Positions 1-14,800 of a stretch of 64,000 bases of DNA are shown here, in pieces. Each line of letters starts with the position of its first letter. Position 1 is the stretch's first letter. Under the pieces are notes generated by a model. That model saw nothing but the letters and a program-made list of their open reading frames with translations. It did no database searches and was not told the DNA's origin. Source of the DNA: Strigamia acuminata (taxonomy: Eukaryota > Arthropoda > Chilopoda > Geophilomorpha > Linotaeniidae); the NCBI GenBank assembly GCA_949358305.1, contig OX442316.1, forward strand, positions 8,742,001 to 8,806,000, given 5' to 3'. The position numbers and the translations under genes were made by a program.

Positions 1-3000
1 TCTTGAAAGCAGTGCATGACAGTCTAATCCATTGTCCTGACAAATACTTGAAGTTAGGTGGGCGATAAAATTTTACTTTTATCACATCTGGAAATTATAA
101 ACACTTAAAAAAATTGATACAATTATTAAAGGGTTAATTTTATTACCAGAAGGTAATAACTCGGTTTCAATAATATCAAGTTGCATGTATTTTGTCCGCA
201 AGCTCACAACTTTGTCGAGAATAAATACTATTGCTGGTCCAATGAAAAATATCCAAAATCTCGGAGTCTGAAGAGCAAATAAATCAGATTTGTTTTCAAC
301 GATTCAACATTACCTACTCACCCCTGTTAATTTTTGCAATCCGTGCAACAAGCACAAGATATACAGAAGAATATAAAAACTATGTGCAGTCCAAAAGTAT
401 CTAAATGCTTTCCTTCTAATCAGAGGATGAGCAAATATAAATATTATGCAAACAACTCCGCATAATAATAAGCCAGTTATTCCTAAAATAAAGCAAATGA
501 TTTGTAGGAAAATCTAAAAGCAGATAAAGTAACAAAGTTACCGGTTAATGATTGGAACAACCAGTAGGCAAGCGTTGGTCTATAGTCAGAGGGAAAATGC
601 AATTCTTTTGTAAGACATTTCAAGTGTTCTAGGGGTTGTGTTGATACATGATAAAAATTCACGATGTGGCCTATTACGTGCGTTACTAAAACAGAAATTT
701 CATTTTTTTTTTTAAATTATTTTAAACAACTGAATTTCAAATTTGATTTACTTGTACAAACTAAAGCTGTACAGGCTACAATTTTGTGAAACTGAACATG
801 GGAATCCAATGGAATGTACTGATGTATTGAAAGTTCTCGTAATTTTGTTATCAAATTCCTGGCCATGGTTAATAACAGTAGTGAATAACAAAACGAGAGC
901 GCAGCTGCCGAACCACGAGTTATTGCGATTCCCATGCCCATTATGTGCCTCAAATCCGTATGCTCAGACATGTATGTGTAGTCTATAAAAAAAAATTCAT
1001 TGTTAGTCCTCTACTCTTCATTTCTTCATCGTCAATAATTATCTCACGTATAAATCTTTCAATAAACAAAGCAAATGTTATAACGTAGAAAATGAAGAGA
1101 TAGAAAATGTGTTGCCGATATTCTTCCAAATATGTTGACAGCTCATCCCACTTTAACTGAAAATAATTTCTACGGCCTTCCAACTTAGTGTCGACATAAA
1201 AACTAGTCATTCTATTAAAAAAAAATAAACTTCTAAAAATCTGCTCATCTAATATTAAACAACAAATCAACAGTACTAACCTAGCAACATTTGTTGATGT
1301 ATCCAAAAAGTTCTGCTTTGCGCCCTTGCAATCTAAGCCAATGGCCACAAAGTCTCCTTTGTATTCCCTCATCATGAGTTTAAAGTCATCGTATGTAAGG
1401 ACATCTTTGTGTTCTAAACCAGCCGACGAGAACATCCCATCAATTAGCCCCGTTTCTTGCTGTTCTGTCAAACTGTTTGTCTTTGCAATATCCACCAATG
1501 ATCTGCATTAAAATACAAGACCATTTAATTAACTCTAAACTCACACTGCATTAATATTTACCTTATGATATTAGATAACTCTTTCTTGTCTATCACGCCA
1601 TTGCCATCATAATCACACATATCAAAAATGATTCGTAATTTATCTTCAGTTTTACCTGCAACACAAACGGTCAGGTTTAGCATAATTAACTTGCTAATGG
1701 AGACCGAGATTACGCACCTTTAGAAAATAGAACCACCGTGTCAAGGAATTCTTGAAAACTTATTCTACCATCGCCATCCTTGTCGACGCAATTGAACATT
1801 TGTTTTACAAAAACTGAACCCGATTTCATTCCAAGAGCTTCCGCAAACTCCTTTTTAGAAAGTGAAGTGCGCATTACCATAATCACGTCCGTTGTCACGT
1901 CCTCAAACTTTCGTTTTTCTCCAGGTTTTAAACCAAAAGTCTAAAAGTCAAAGACATTAAATATAGAAATACACATCGAAACTATATCTAAGTAACTCAC
2001 CAATGCGTAAGCTTCCCTGAAAAAATGCTCCAATCTTTTTTGTCGTCTCTCTTTTGTCTCTGCATTGGCTATCATTTGTTCTCTTGGCGATGGAATTTGC
2101 TCTAAAGTTTTTCTGTGATTGGCAACAAAATTTTCCAATTTACTAAGGAATTTCTTTCTCGATTGCACGGAATAAAATTCGAGCACTAAATCGTGATCTT
2201 TAGGTACGCGGACCAGAACCGCTGGTTTATTCAGATGATCCGTCGTAACTTCGCAAACAATTGTTTCAACCGATGTAAAATCAACTTTTCTTAACTTTTC
2301 TCCTTTCCTATTGACTGTATAAAGCGCTTGATCAGGACCAAATTTAACGGTACCGTAACGTTTATGGTTTTGATGAAGCCATTCCTTCACTGGAATAATT
2401 AAAGAGCATTTAATCCAAGTTAGAAATTCATTTAATTTAATGAATACCTCTCATTTTGTCAACCGTTTTGGTGTTATTATTTTCCTCTTGCTTCAATTTA
2501 ATTCTTCGTCGCCGTCTGTTTTGAAGTTTGACAACGCCGTATCCAACACCAGCACAAACTAAATAAATACAATAAGTTAGATTATCCATAACCAGCACAT
2601 CACTAATGATTTTAACTAAATTACTTATTGGTATGAATGCAATAAATAGACAAGTGTATATGTATACGACTTCATTTCCTCTGAAGTAATCAAATCCTTT
2701 TACGTACGGACATGATTCCAAAATGGTACTGTTAATTTGAAACGGCTGTGGACATGGATCACCTACACGAATCAAAATTAACAACCCACTAATATGAAAT
2801 AATAAAATGTTTATATTACCATCATGCCATACGAAAAGATTTTCTTGAATCTGGCCAGCAGATATGTTCGTTACACTTAACAAAATATCGTATAACCGAA
2901 TTTGATGCACTTGGCGTATTTCTTCTTCGGTGAACAATCTGAATTAAAAACGATTACAATTTCTATCTCCATTGATATATAAACACCATATCTTACTCGT

Positions 3001-6000
3001 TTTCTTTATTTTCAAACCAAAATCTATCAGCATCTCGAATTCTCAAAAACTGTTCCTTTATTATTTTCTTAAATAAGGGACCGGGACCATTATTTGACTC
3101 CAACATGCCACCGATGTACACGTCAATGTTATCTGTATCCTTGTATAACTCTTTCAAGCGATGGAAAACCTATTTCAAATATTTAATTAAAACATTCGTA
3201 AGTCGATCGCTTAATCGAGTGAAGTAAGAATTGTATACTTCGGGATTCTTTCGGTATGCATGCGGATTTATTTGAGTCCAGTTTGTGATTGGTGGCAGAC
3301 CAAAAGTACGTCGAACGGTATTGTAATCGGGTAACCCATTATCACGACCTCTCATAATATTCAGTGCACCTAGATCTCGTCTGGAAAATTCCATTGGACC
3401 AAATAAACGATCTGTCAGAGAAAAAAAAAATTATGTCACGTTGTTTATCGAGTTCTACAAGCTGGAAAACATGCCTCGGACATCTGAACAAAGAACATTG
3501 TCTTCATTTTCGGCCAACTGTGAAGACATGCCCATTAAAAGACTGTCTATCAGTACATCGTTGAAGAAATTCTGCAAAAGAGCAATTAGAAAAGCTTCGT
3601 TTGAGCAATGTCAAGGATAAATATGTTGCAAACATACTTCCACACCCCACCATGTTGAACATAACCGTACAGCATCCCTTCCCGAACTGGTTTTTTTAAT
3701 ATTGCAATTGCCATCTCTAAAAAAACATCAAAAAATATTTTTGAAATAATTAAGGTACATTTTCACATTTTTGAGTTAATAAACCTCATAAAAAGCCCCG
3801 GTGGAATCATTGTATGACCAAATCTGAAAGCTGCCGACTGAAATACATGACTGATTCCAGGATGAACATCTGGTTTATAACCTACAAATTTAAGTTAATT
3901 ATAAAAACAATAGATTTATATATATAAAAAAAAAAAAGAAAAAAAGGAATCTGATTAGATACCAGCATAAGGATCCATTATTTCATCCAGAAGAGCTGGT
4001 AAGTATTCGTACACAATAATTTTCTGCGAAATATATATAATTAGTAATTCCTCTATAACCAAAAAATTGATGGTTAAACACGAGTTAAATATTTAAAAAA
4101 AAAAACTTTTATTTCTCATTCCAGAGTTGGCCCAAATAACTGTAATTTGATTTTTAAAATTAAAATGATCTAACATCGATATCTTCAGTTGACCCAACTC
4201 AGTCATTATCGATGATAGCAGCTCGCATTATGCAATGAAACACATACAGACAAAAAACTTTCCATCACTGTCCTACTTCTACTTTCATAAATAATTCCTT
4301 GGGGCTAAAGGAGAGCTGTAAGAGATTTCCTTAATGGCGCAGGTCGACCGCGAGCATTGACCCACTTAATAAAATCGTGCTGTTTGAGCATACTTCATAA
4401 AAGAATGCAGGTAAATAGCACAATAAGTTGCGTGAAAGTTTAAATGGTGAAAGTTTAGAAGCGAAAACAAGTTCAATCATGACGTCGTCTTTATAAATTA
4501 AATTTAAAAAAAGAAATGGTTCCACTTTCATTACTACGTGATTAATAGATTATAAAAGGCACATTTCATTGCTCAAAAATAAGTTAATTGCAATCACAAA
4601 TTGTACGCAATATACCTTGAAAGTTTAAAATATATTGTCGATTTTTTTGTGGGAAACAAAGAAGTGTACTGTGGTACGAGCAGTTGAACACGTCTACGTC
4701 ATGATTTAATAAAGTCAGGCGTGACCGCTATTGAAAGTGTTTAAACTTTCACATTTGCAGTGATTACCTGTAACGATGCTATAACCCATCTTCTGGTTTT
4801 TTGAAACAAATCTTCATCGCTCCAATCAGGATGTTCTCGCTGCATTTTTTCGGCTAAAAAATTGTGGTAGCGAAAAAAAACAATTCCCAAAGCTAAAATT
4901 GCTGGATTTTGATTTATTCTTGGATCGCCAAGCACTGGAACATAAAAATAACACAAATTATCACTTTACGGCTAATTATAAACAAAAAAAAACCTGAAAT
5001 GTAAAATCAAGATTCCAAAGACTATCAAATCATCACTAAAACGAGAAACTCGTTGTCGATAACGGACTTGTCATGCCAAACAAGTTTAAAAAAACATGCA
5101 AAAAATATAAATAAAAATAAATTTAATTTAAAAAAAAAGTTTAATTTATTCTATTGCCCATGTTTATAACAGATGCTTCACTGCAATTCACTAGCAAACC
5201 AACCCACAATCCAATTTAAGAATTTTTATGTCATGTTTAATAATGGAGTGTAATCTAAAAATTCTTGTGTAAACACTAAACCAAGGATGGAGGATTTAAT
5301 GAACTACATTAATACTCCTGAGCATCAATTTGGAAACATTGGATCAACAAATGAATTTCAAGGCTATGAATAACACGAGAAACCAATCAAGGACAGTTTC
5401 TGTGTTGCTAATTATGTTTTTTCTGACTTTATTAGTTTTATGCAATAATATAAATAAGTTATACGTAAAATACAATCTACATGTTGGGGACCTTACCACA
5501 GAAACAATTTAAACGTGCGGTTGTTTTATTTTCCTTTGGAATTGACTTTTATTAACCATTACACTTATTCAAATGCAGAAAAAAGATTTAGATTGATGAA
5601 GGCTACAACGGCCTACCTGCACCACCATAGTCATTAATGAAAGGTGCCTCTCAGGGATATGAACAAGGTTAATACTTAATCCACACAACGCTTGAACAAT
5701 AAATGAATTGCATAAAAGTAAATTTGAAGGTAAACTTAAAAATATTTAACAATAAAAAATTTTGTTTAATTAAAAGTCGACACAAAATATAAGTGATTGC
5801 AACATTTCCAATTGTTGGCCACCAATTAATTATCCCGGCAACAAAGTAGGTTGAGTCCAGGATATACAAGTCAATGTAACTATGACAAATCACTTGTTTT
5901 CCCAAACTTATGCAACACCAACTTACTGAGTATTTTTTCAGGACTCCTTGAGCGGTGCAAATGAGGTGTGGGCGCATTAACCAAAGGCACTCGCAACTTG

Positions 6001-9000
6001 TTCCTTGGTGGATGATTGCGCTCGGAATGATCTTCATCCACTCGAAACTTGCCATTTTCGAAGGACCTCATTGCATTAACCCACGCTTCACTTGTGCTGT
6101 ATACAAAACTACCGTCGATCCAACTAGTCATGGAATTTATCTGAAATAAAAATTAAATTAAATTAATTCGAGCTTTAATAAAAATCGCCCACTCGCTCTT
6201 GGAGCAACATCTTAAAAATCAAAGAAACCTTGAACTAATTTCAATTAAATAGCATAAATAAATAAATATTAAATAAATACAACGTTCCTGAGCCACTTTA
6301 AGTTTAAAAATCCATATTTTTTTTTTAAAAAAAAAGCTTAACAAACTTTGCACAAACTGTGAATGTGTATCAGGAAATGGTTATGTCACAACTTAAATGT
6401 ACCGAGGTTGTCGTAAGTTTTCCAAAACAAAATGTGTCTGCGTGGGAATGTATAATTAAGCTAATTGTTTTTATTCTGCATGTGTCTCGATACATACAAA
6501 AGTGGCCATGACTTTCCTTTGATCATGGTTAACTGCTTTTCATGTTTCTGATGTTTGAAAAGTATACAATAGGCACAGAAGCATGAATCATTAGACACGT
6601 GCTGTAATAACACTTTCAGAGTCAAGGAAACGTACAACGCAATGTTCTTACAAAAAAATATCAATTGTTTGACTGATGACATAGAAATTTAATTGTCAAG
6701 ATAAAAATATGAAGGATAGAGTTGATAAAAAAAAATTGTGAGCATTATTTAAACATGAAAACGTCATGAAATAACTATTTCTTACGAAAAGAATGACGCT
6801 TGTATTTTACAGTTAACTTAAGAGTAGTAAAAAATGTAAATATAGCAGTTTAGTTGTTGTCCTCCAATTTAATTCGGGCAATCAGCCAAAGATTCAAGGT
6901 CCGTATAAAAAATAAAATTAATAATTGAAGCAAAAAATTGTTTATATATTATGTACGGTATAATCATTATGTTTTATGGAGATCCAAAGAAAGTATACCC
7001 AGCTGTAACTTCAGACTCAATATTCCAAAACCGAGTTTTGAATAATTTTTCGCAATTTATTGGCCAATTATTAATTGAGTCATTATTTAAACCGACGATT
7101 AGCAAATTTATAACACTAATAAACTTTATTTATTATACTGTAGTCGTTGAATACCTGTTCACGAGGACTGTTGGGCGATTGACCAGTTCTGCTGTCATAT
7201 TCAGCTCGAAGGAAAGGCATGTATCGATCACCTTGGCATTCTTCATCATACATATGATCACATTTTGCTATTTCAATTTTGTGTAGTTCTAATGGACATC
7301 CAGTTTCACTAGCCATGAGTATTTCCGAGGACACCAACTGGCCTATAGATGACAATGTTGCGATCATTGAATTCAGTGTTAAATTAATTTTTAAAGAAAT
7401 AAAAATGTTTCTTGTAAAAACTTATTATCAATATTCAATGTATAAATTTCAATCAGGATTTTCGTACCAAAAAATGCCATTAACACAGTCTTGTTTTTGG
7501 AGGAGGCGATGCCATCTGAACCGCTCATTATAGCATCGCTAATCACTCTAGCACTCGGTCTGTTTTGACCTGCTAACATGTAAACACCATCAGCGTACGA
7601 AGGTGGAACTTTTCTTGTTAGATGACTATCTGCAAAATGAAATTCAAATTTAAAATTATTTCTTACTAGTTGATTTGAAATCAGAACATGAAAAACAAAA
7701 GACAAAAAACTTGATTCTGCACCTCTTTTACTTGACTAACCACATAGAAATAATGGGAGTGACAAAGTCCTTTTTATTATTTTTTTTTAATTAAAGAAGT
7801 AATTACGTACAAGATTACATCGAGCAAATTATTTGAGTTCGTTGATTGCTTAATCTACCAAAATTTTCCTAGCAAAATTATTTTGAATTCAATTTTTCTT
7901 TTTTTAAATTTCCGCAACTATATAATACTTAGCACAGGAAAAAAACACAACACGTGTGACCCCATTTAAATTAATTAAACATTTTATGAGTTAATTCACG
8001 ACTTCCCTTTTACCTGATTAAGAAAACTTGTTAATTGTTTTATGGCAGACTGAAAAGTCGTGCCAGGACAATCACACAGACTGGTGATCCCCAATTTGTC
8101 TGAAATGAATTTAAACATGTGAAAGCTGAATTCAAGCAAATCCATTCTTTTAATTTAAAAATATGTGAAAAACAAATAAATTTCGCCACATTTGTGTGTG
8201 TATTGCAAAAAAAAAAAGAATTTAGACAGAAACTGTCCTAACAATATAAAATAATAGCATTGTTTTAAAAAATGAGTCAATTCCCTCGTGAAATTATATC
8301 AAATTTCATCAGTCTTTTTATTTTATTCTTATTCAATTTTCAGGTGCTCCAAGCAATCATAAATCAGAGCACACGTACTATTATGTAATTTGAATCTAGA
8401 TATAACTATTAAAGACTATAATTAGAACAATTATCATCACTTCAATCACCTAGAGTTCTACTTTTCATCACCTGCTTAGCTCGCCTGAATTAAAAGTATT
8501 ATACAACAAACCCACAAGTGGTATTGTCTTGGTGATAACTTTACTACCCATTCATTTGGTAAATGAATGTTTTGCAATTTATGAATTAAGGTTAAGCGCT
8601 TGAGGTCAAACCTATTAATCAAGTAATACAGTCGTTGCAGAAACAATATTTATAATTTATGCGTTACTTACATATTGAACCCCATGATGGATGACCAAGA
8701 TTATTATACCACCCGTCGTATCTCTGTTTCTCGATGATGGTGTAGTGAGACGTGGAATCTGCAATAAAACAAAGCAAAACGTATAGAAAAAGTGAAATCA
8801 TATTTTTTTTTAAATAAGGTCACACGATACATAATAAAAATACCATAATTCTAAAATTTACATCACATTTCACAATGGGTTACTCGGTTTTATGAAGGAA
8901 AAAATAAAAATAAAAATTATATTTTTCAATTGTTCTGAAACCTTACCAAAATATTTACAGCTCTTGTAATTGGGTTAAGCTTAATTAGTCTATCATAACT

Positions 9001-11469
9001 TTCGAAAGAGTGAAAGGTGTGAAAATGACCAAATGGGTCATAAAAATTTCACTTCCGTTAAAAATATACCTTTAATTTATATTTCTTGAAAACCAGCCAG
9101 ACACTTGATATTGTTTATGACCTTACTTTGCGTAGGCACAATAGGTAACACCACCCACTCGCGGTGCTACTGTGAAGTAACCAGAAACATTATTTCATCG
9201 CTTAACCTTGTCTATACAACCTTCAAATTCTCTTCGTAAATCTGGAATGCCAACATCAATTTTTATACATATAACAAAAGAATGACATGTGTGGCTGTGA
9301 GCTATGAAACGAAGGTCAAATACAGAACTTTCCAAAGGCATACATCATCTAACTGTATGCCCTCATACCGCAATAAAATGAATTATTTTAAAGCAAGGCT
9401 AGGTGATAGTTATCCTGTTATCTTGTGATCTTACAGCGCAATCCATCTGTGAGTGACGTGTAAAATTATTAATAATTTTTTTTTTAGTTCTAACGGTAAC
9501 ACAATAACTTTACGGTGTGCTCACACAGTAAAAATAAATAAAAAAAATCCATGATACATGACTATTTTCTTTAAAAATGACAAGGTTTACGTCAGATTTC
9601 CATAATAAGATTACGGAAAATTATAGACATTAAGTGTTTGTTGACTACAGCTTTACTACCTTGAATTTTCAGTTAATTCCCATTTCATTTGTCCAAATAT
9701 GAAAGAAGTAAGAAAAAAAACTGTTACAAATTTTTTTATAAGAATTTTGGAACCCACAAACAATGATTACAGCCTGCACCGTGCACGTAAACACGGAATA
9801 CTCGCTTGAAATTGAAATTACACAACATTATGGTCATTAAATTTTTTCTTCCCAGGGTGTGTGTGGGGGATGAAAAGTAGGACGCAGAGAGTCTAGACCC
9901 CGGAGTTTGCCCCACATAGCTTTTTTTTCTGACACACCTTACATTCTTACAACATGTATTAAGCAATGCCTTTCTCCGCTAAGTAGGCTTTCATTTTGAC
10001 ATTCGAGGTTGTTTTTGTCTCGTAAATTGCAGTGTTGTCACAAGAGATGTGTCAAGTCTTATTTAAAACTGCTATCGAAAAAAGAAAATACCTTTGAAGA
10101 GACACCTGGCCTCATTCACGCAAATAAAATTGCAGCCACACAAGAGTTAAATGACCCACAACGGCTAAGTTCCCTTTCGTTTAATGGATTACGTGCTTGA
10201 CCCCATTCCGAGTTGATTTTGCTCAAACTCACAAAAGTCTCCCAGCAGCAAAATCAAGCATTTTTCAATTTCTCTTGTCTATTCTGATAAATCAGCTAAC
10301 CGACACAGAATCCCTCTGCGCGCTTGATAGATCATTTCCACAAAAAAAACAAACACGAAACGTGATAAACTAAAACCTGTTGTCAACAAAGGCTCCTTAA
10401 AAAATAAATATATATTTTTTTTTTGGAATACAAAGTTTTCCTTGAAGAAAAACAAATTTCTCTTGCTCTAGAAACGCAATGGACCAGAATCGAAGACGTA
10501 TGCACATTGGCATTGCCCATTTTGTTACAAATAATGCTCTGATTAAAAACCGGCGTTGCCCAACAAGTTCATATTAAGTTAAAAACCTATACTTATAATT
10601 TTATCCGAGGTAATCTAATCTGATATTTTCACTAATATAAGCTGATTACCTTCACTTTTAAGGACCCATGGTTTAAATTGAAACACTAACACAAATTTCC
10701 AATTGAATTTTATCCACATTAAAGCAAATACTCTCTCGAAGGAACTCCCACAACAAAGTGGGGAAATAGAGCGTTTCTTTGTTTTTCTGTCTTCGAAGAA
10801 AACTGTTCTTTAAGATATTAAAGGCAATGCAAATGCCTTGAATCACACATCACACCTAAACCTTGCTTTCGCCATTGGCTTTATGTCAATTTTTACCCTT
10901 TGGCACTTCCTATAATAAACAACTTCACAGTGTCCAATTTTATTCGGCTTATACGTTTTTTTTCTATGTTATAAAATGTTATAAGTAACCGCCTCACGAA
11001 CATTAATTACGGTAAGCAGTATAATTACAAGATTACTATACCAGTGTGGCAATTTCTTCAAAATTATAACTCTAAAGTCGAGTTGCGTGCAGCATTAAAT
11101 TTTTTTTCTCTTCTTTTGGAATTCAACGTTAACTAGTTGGGAATTCCCAAAATCCGCATATCTGAACTGCTAAGTCACAGCAGGATAAAAGGTTAAGTTA
11201 ATCAGCGAAAGGTAAACCAATAGTTCTCTAACTTTTAAGCACCGGAATCCTTTGCACGCATTAAAATTTACGATTGTATATGTTGAATCTCACAGTTTGT
11301 GATAAACAATAAAATTTTAATTTTATTTTGTGAATAATCTAAGTATTTTTGGTACGTTTTTTATTTTTTTTTGCAACTTACCAGTCAAGATTATCATTTG
11401 TATGCATAACACTAAATGAAAGGCACCCAGCATTAATGACTTGTTGAAATGTTTAAAATTCAAAAGCAT
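1..11469 (-). CDS. Duox: Dual oxidase (Duox), 3' end outside window
   Basis: Membrane NADPH oxidase with an extracellular peroxidase-like domain that makes H2O2 at epithelial surfaces (gut immunity, cuticle cross-linking). I traced 25 exons with matching phases: 11469-11382 (signal peptide), 8758-8672, 7629-7468, 7342-7155, 6140-5927, 4934-4768, 4023-3963, 3881-3785, 3716-3638, 3571-3475, 3411-3239, 3169-2997, 2938-2820, 2762-2625, 2558-2448, 2389-2001, 1940-1718, 1655-1562, 1500-1281, 1211-1048, 982-752, 685-542, 482-322, 267-147 and 87-1. Peroxidase part: RYDGWYNNLGHPSWGS, ASETGCPLELHKIEIAKCD, LGDPRINQNPAIL, and RFGHTMIPPG, which carries the expected proximal His. EF-hands: DKDGDGRISFQE and DYDGNGVIDKKE, plus a degenerate third. 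Ferric-reductase helices include SEHTDLRHIMGMGIAITRG and GHIVNFYHVST. The window ends in the FAD-binding start (KYLSGQWIRLSC), so the NADPH-binding part is missing. The exon 10/11 intron uses GC-AG. Intron 1 (8759-11381) is large and holds no recognised gene. Confidence 0.96.
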
Positions 11470-11524
11470 ATTTCTAACCTGATACCTTAAACTCGCCGTC
11501 GAACATCACATTTCATTACGAGTC

Positions 11525-11532
11525 TATTTATA
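11525..11532 (-). promoter_or_regulatory. Possible Duox TATA box
   Basis: The minus strand reads TATAAATA about 56 bp upstream of the Duox ATG and about 43 bp downstream of the Copia insertion. A splice-acceptor-like sequence (polypyrimidine then CAG) lies just upstream at about 11551-11553, so this stretch could instead be the 5' end of a non-first exon. The two readings cannot be separated from sequence alone. Confidence 0.35.
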
Positions 11533-11579
11533 ACTTAGGAAAGTTAAATTCAAGCAACTGTTAAAAAAGTTATTATTAA

Positions 11580-11758
11580 TGATGGTGGATGAGTTAGATT
11601 TATGTAGATATATATATTTTAGGTCGCAGAGCAACTTGTGCTGCGACTAGCGTTTATTCTAGTAGGACAGGAAGTGAAGGGTGAAGGGGAAAGGGAGTGA
11701 CCAGTGGGTGGTCCAATACAAAACATCATGCCGAGATGACGTATAAAACATTCCAACA
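11580..11758 (-). repeat. Copia 3' LTR
   Basis: A 179 bp LTR, left copy on the plus strand. Read on the element's strand it starts TGTTGGAATG and ends CCACCATCA, the TG...CA ends expected for LTRs. It is identical by eye to 16178-16356. Confidence 0.95.
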
Positions 11759-11768
11759 CTCCTTCTCA
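11759..11768 (-). other. Copia polypurine tract
   Basis: On the minus strand the sequence directly before the 3' LTR reads GAGAAGGAG. This is a short purine run in the position where plus-strand DNA synthesis is primed. Confidence 0.7.
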
Positions 11769-11808
11769 TCACAAATGATGTTGGTTACATAAAAAAAAAC
11801 AATAAAAA

Positions 11809-14800
11809 TTAACTCAAAAATAAGTTTAACATTTTTAAACAATCTTCATGCTTCGGTCGGTAGAGTCCTTTGGTGAAGACATCTGCTGCCATTTGAGTGG
11901 TTGGCAGGTAGTGGAGACTCATTTTCTTATCTTCTACGACTTCTTTGGCGAAGTGAAAGCGCATATCGATGTGCTTGCTATTATGATAGCTCGAATGATC
12001 TTGTGAGAAGCAAATGGCGGCCTGGTTGTCACAAAAGACGTCAGTTGCTTCCTGTTGCATTGTTTGGCAGCCCAACTCAATTAGAAGTCCTCTGAGGTGC
12101 AGGAGTTCCTTTGCTGCCTCCGATACCGCCATGTACTCAGCCTCCATGGTCGAAAGTGCAACGGTATGTTGCTTCTTGGATGCCCACGAGATTGGGCTTC
12201 CGGCCAAAATGAACACATATCCTGTGGTCGATCTTCTGTCGTCGATGTCGCCACCCCAATCCGCGTCGGCGAATCCGTACAAATTTTCTTCAGTCTTCTC
12301 GTAGGTGATGCCTAATTTTCGCGTCCCTTTCAAGTATGAAAGTACCCTTTTCGCAGCTTTCCAGTGTGTTTCACCTGGATTTGCGCAGAAACGACTGAGG
12401 CTGCTCACTGCGAAGGCCAAATCTGGGCGAGTCGAATTCGACAGGTAAATCAATGCGCCAATTAACTCGCGATATGGCACGTTTTTCATTTTCTCCCTTT
12501 CTTCGTTTGTCTTGGGTGACATTTCTTTGGTTAGCTTCAGTGCAGGGTCAATTGGTGTGCTGACGGTGTTGCAGTTTGTCATGTTGAAGCGTTCCAAAAT
12601 TTCATCGATGTATTTGGTCTGAGTGATTTGGACGGTATGGTCTTTCTCATTTTGGTTTACTTCGATTCCTAAGCAGTATTTCAATGATCCGATGTCTGTC
12701 ATTCTGAATTTTTCGCTTAAGTCAGATTTGACTTTGTTCATTGTTTCTGTGTTTTCAGTTATTACGATTAGGTCATCCACGTAGACAGCGATTATTACGG
12801 ATTTCCCGTCTTCTAGTCTGTAAAAGACGCATGGATCTTTGTTGCTGCGATTTAATTTCATCTTTTTGCGAAGGTGGCGGCTTAACTTTTTATGCCAGTT
12901 CCGTCCGGCTTGTTTTAATCCATAGAGTGACTTTTTAAGTAGACAGACTTTTTCTTCTTGTCCCTCTTCAATGAAACCGTCTGGTTGCCGCATGAAAATT
13001 TCTTCATCGAGTTCGCCCTGAATGTAGGCGGCAACGACGTCCATTTGGTGGATTAGCCATCCCTTCTCGACTGCATACGCGATGAGAGTGCGAATGGAGT
13101 TGTATCGAACCACAGGGGCGTAGGTTTCGTTGAAGTCCACTCCTTCTTTTTGCATAAAACCCTTGGCAACCAATCGTCCCTTGTAGCGGTCTATGTTGCC
13201 TTGCTTGTCCCGTTTGATGCGGAAAACCCAACGTGAAAAAATCACTTTTCGATTTTTGGGTTTGTCGACAAGTATCCACGTTCCCATCTCCTTCAGCGCG
13301 TCGATTTCGTTTTGCATGGCTTCGCGCCATTCATTTCGATCGTCTCTGGACATCGCTTCTTCGACGGTGATGGGGTCTGATGGGAGTGAGCCGCAAACGA
13401 AATTTGCGTGATCCTCGTTCGGGTCGAATGCGGTTTCTTGATTTTCGTTGGCGGGTTCAATGTCGTGTGTTCGGATTAAGTTGTATTGCTTCGACGGGCG
13501 CCCCGGTTTTCCGGTCCTTACGAGTTTTGGACGTCCCGGGCCTCGTTTGGTTTCAGCAGGTTGATTTTCAATCGGAATTTGCGCGTCGGCTTCATCGACA
13601 TCGATTTCTCCTTCTGTTTCAACTTCGTTGTCATTGTTGCGCGCAGTAATGGCGTCAGGCGGCGGGCTTTCGGGTTCGTCAAAACTAGGAAAAATAAAAA
13701 ATGGATCAGCAAATGATTTTTCGCCATTATTTGAGATGGCATCGGTTGACTCGAAAATTTTGACGTGGCAGCTTTTCACGACTCTTCGTCGGGCAGCATC
13801 ATAAAGTTTGTATGCTTTTGATTCAGCTGAATAGCCTATTAATGTCAATTCGGTTCCTTTGGCCTCAAATTTTCCCTTTCCAGGTCCCTGCTGCAACACG
13901 ATGGCTTTGCTGCCCAGTCTTCTCAAGAAACCAATAAATGGCTTCTTGCCGTGCCATACTTCAAATGGTGTTTGGTTTTCTAATGACTTGGTCGGGCATC
14001 GATTTCTGATGAAAACAGCGCTGTCAATAATTTCGGCCCAAAGGGGTGGCGGCAGATTCGATTCTATCATCATGCATCTTGCCATTTCACACAGCGTGCG
14101 GTTCATGCGCTCAGAAACGCCATTTTGTTTTGGTGTGTACTCGACCGAGAGTTGACGACGAATCCCTTCTTCTTCCAAAAATTTGGTGAACGTGGCGCTG
14201 ACGTATTCCTTGGCATTGTCGCTGCGAATTTTCTTAATTTTTCGTCCGGTTTCGAGTTCGACTCTTCGCTTGAAGTTTTGAAATGCTCGGAAAATTTCGC
14301 CTCTTTCTTTCAAAATTGCGACTTCGGTGTAGCGGGATTTGTCATCGATGAACGTGGCGAAATATTTGGCCCCTCCAAGTGACGTGGTCGGCATTGGTCC
14401 GCAAATGTCGGAGTGGATCAAGTCGAGCACGTCGTCCGCGCGTGTTGACGACGATGGGTGTGAGCTTCGGTGAATTTTTCCCTTTGCACAAATCTCGCAG
14501 TCAAATGTTTCGTTTGCAGTATCGAATTTCAGTCCATTTACCATTTCGTATTTTCTTAGTTGTTGCAAAGCGCCCAAATTCAAATGTCCAAAACGATGGT
14601 GCCATGTTTTCGAGTTTAGGCTGATTTTTCCAGTGGCGACGTTTGCAATCTGCAGTGGTTTCGTTCGTACGATGAACATGTCGCCTCGTCGCTCCGCCTT
14701 CATGACTGTTTTTCCCTTCTTGCTGATTGTTGCGGTTTTCTCAGTAAAAATTACTTCAGCGCCCTGGCTTGTGATGCGTGGTACCGACATCAAATTTCCG

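Noticed and set aside
5607-5690. Possible extra Duox exon ending in a CAG|GTAGGC donor
   Set aside because: Exons 5927-6140 and 4768-4934 join in phase and give the expected PEKILMLGDPR; no exon is missing there.
8013-8097. Minus-strand segment with good acceptor and donor (reads KLGITSLCDCPGTTFQSAI) inside Duox
   Set aside because: It enters in the right phase but leaves in phase 0, which breaks the frame with the next peroxidase exon. Known Duox order joins 8672 directly to 7629.
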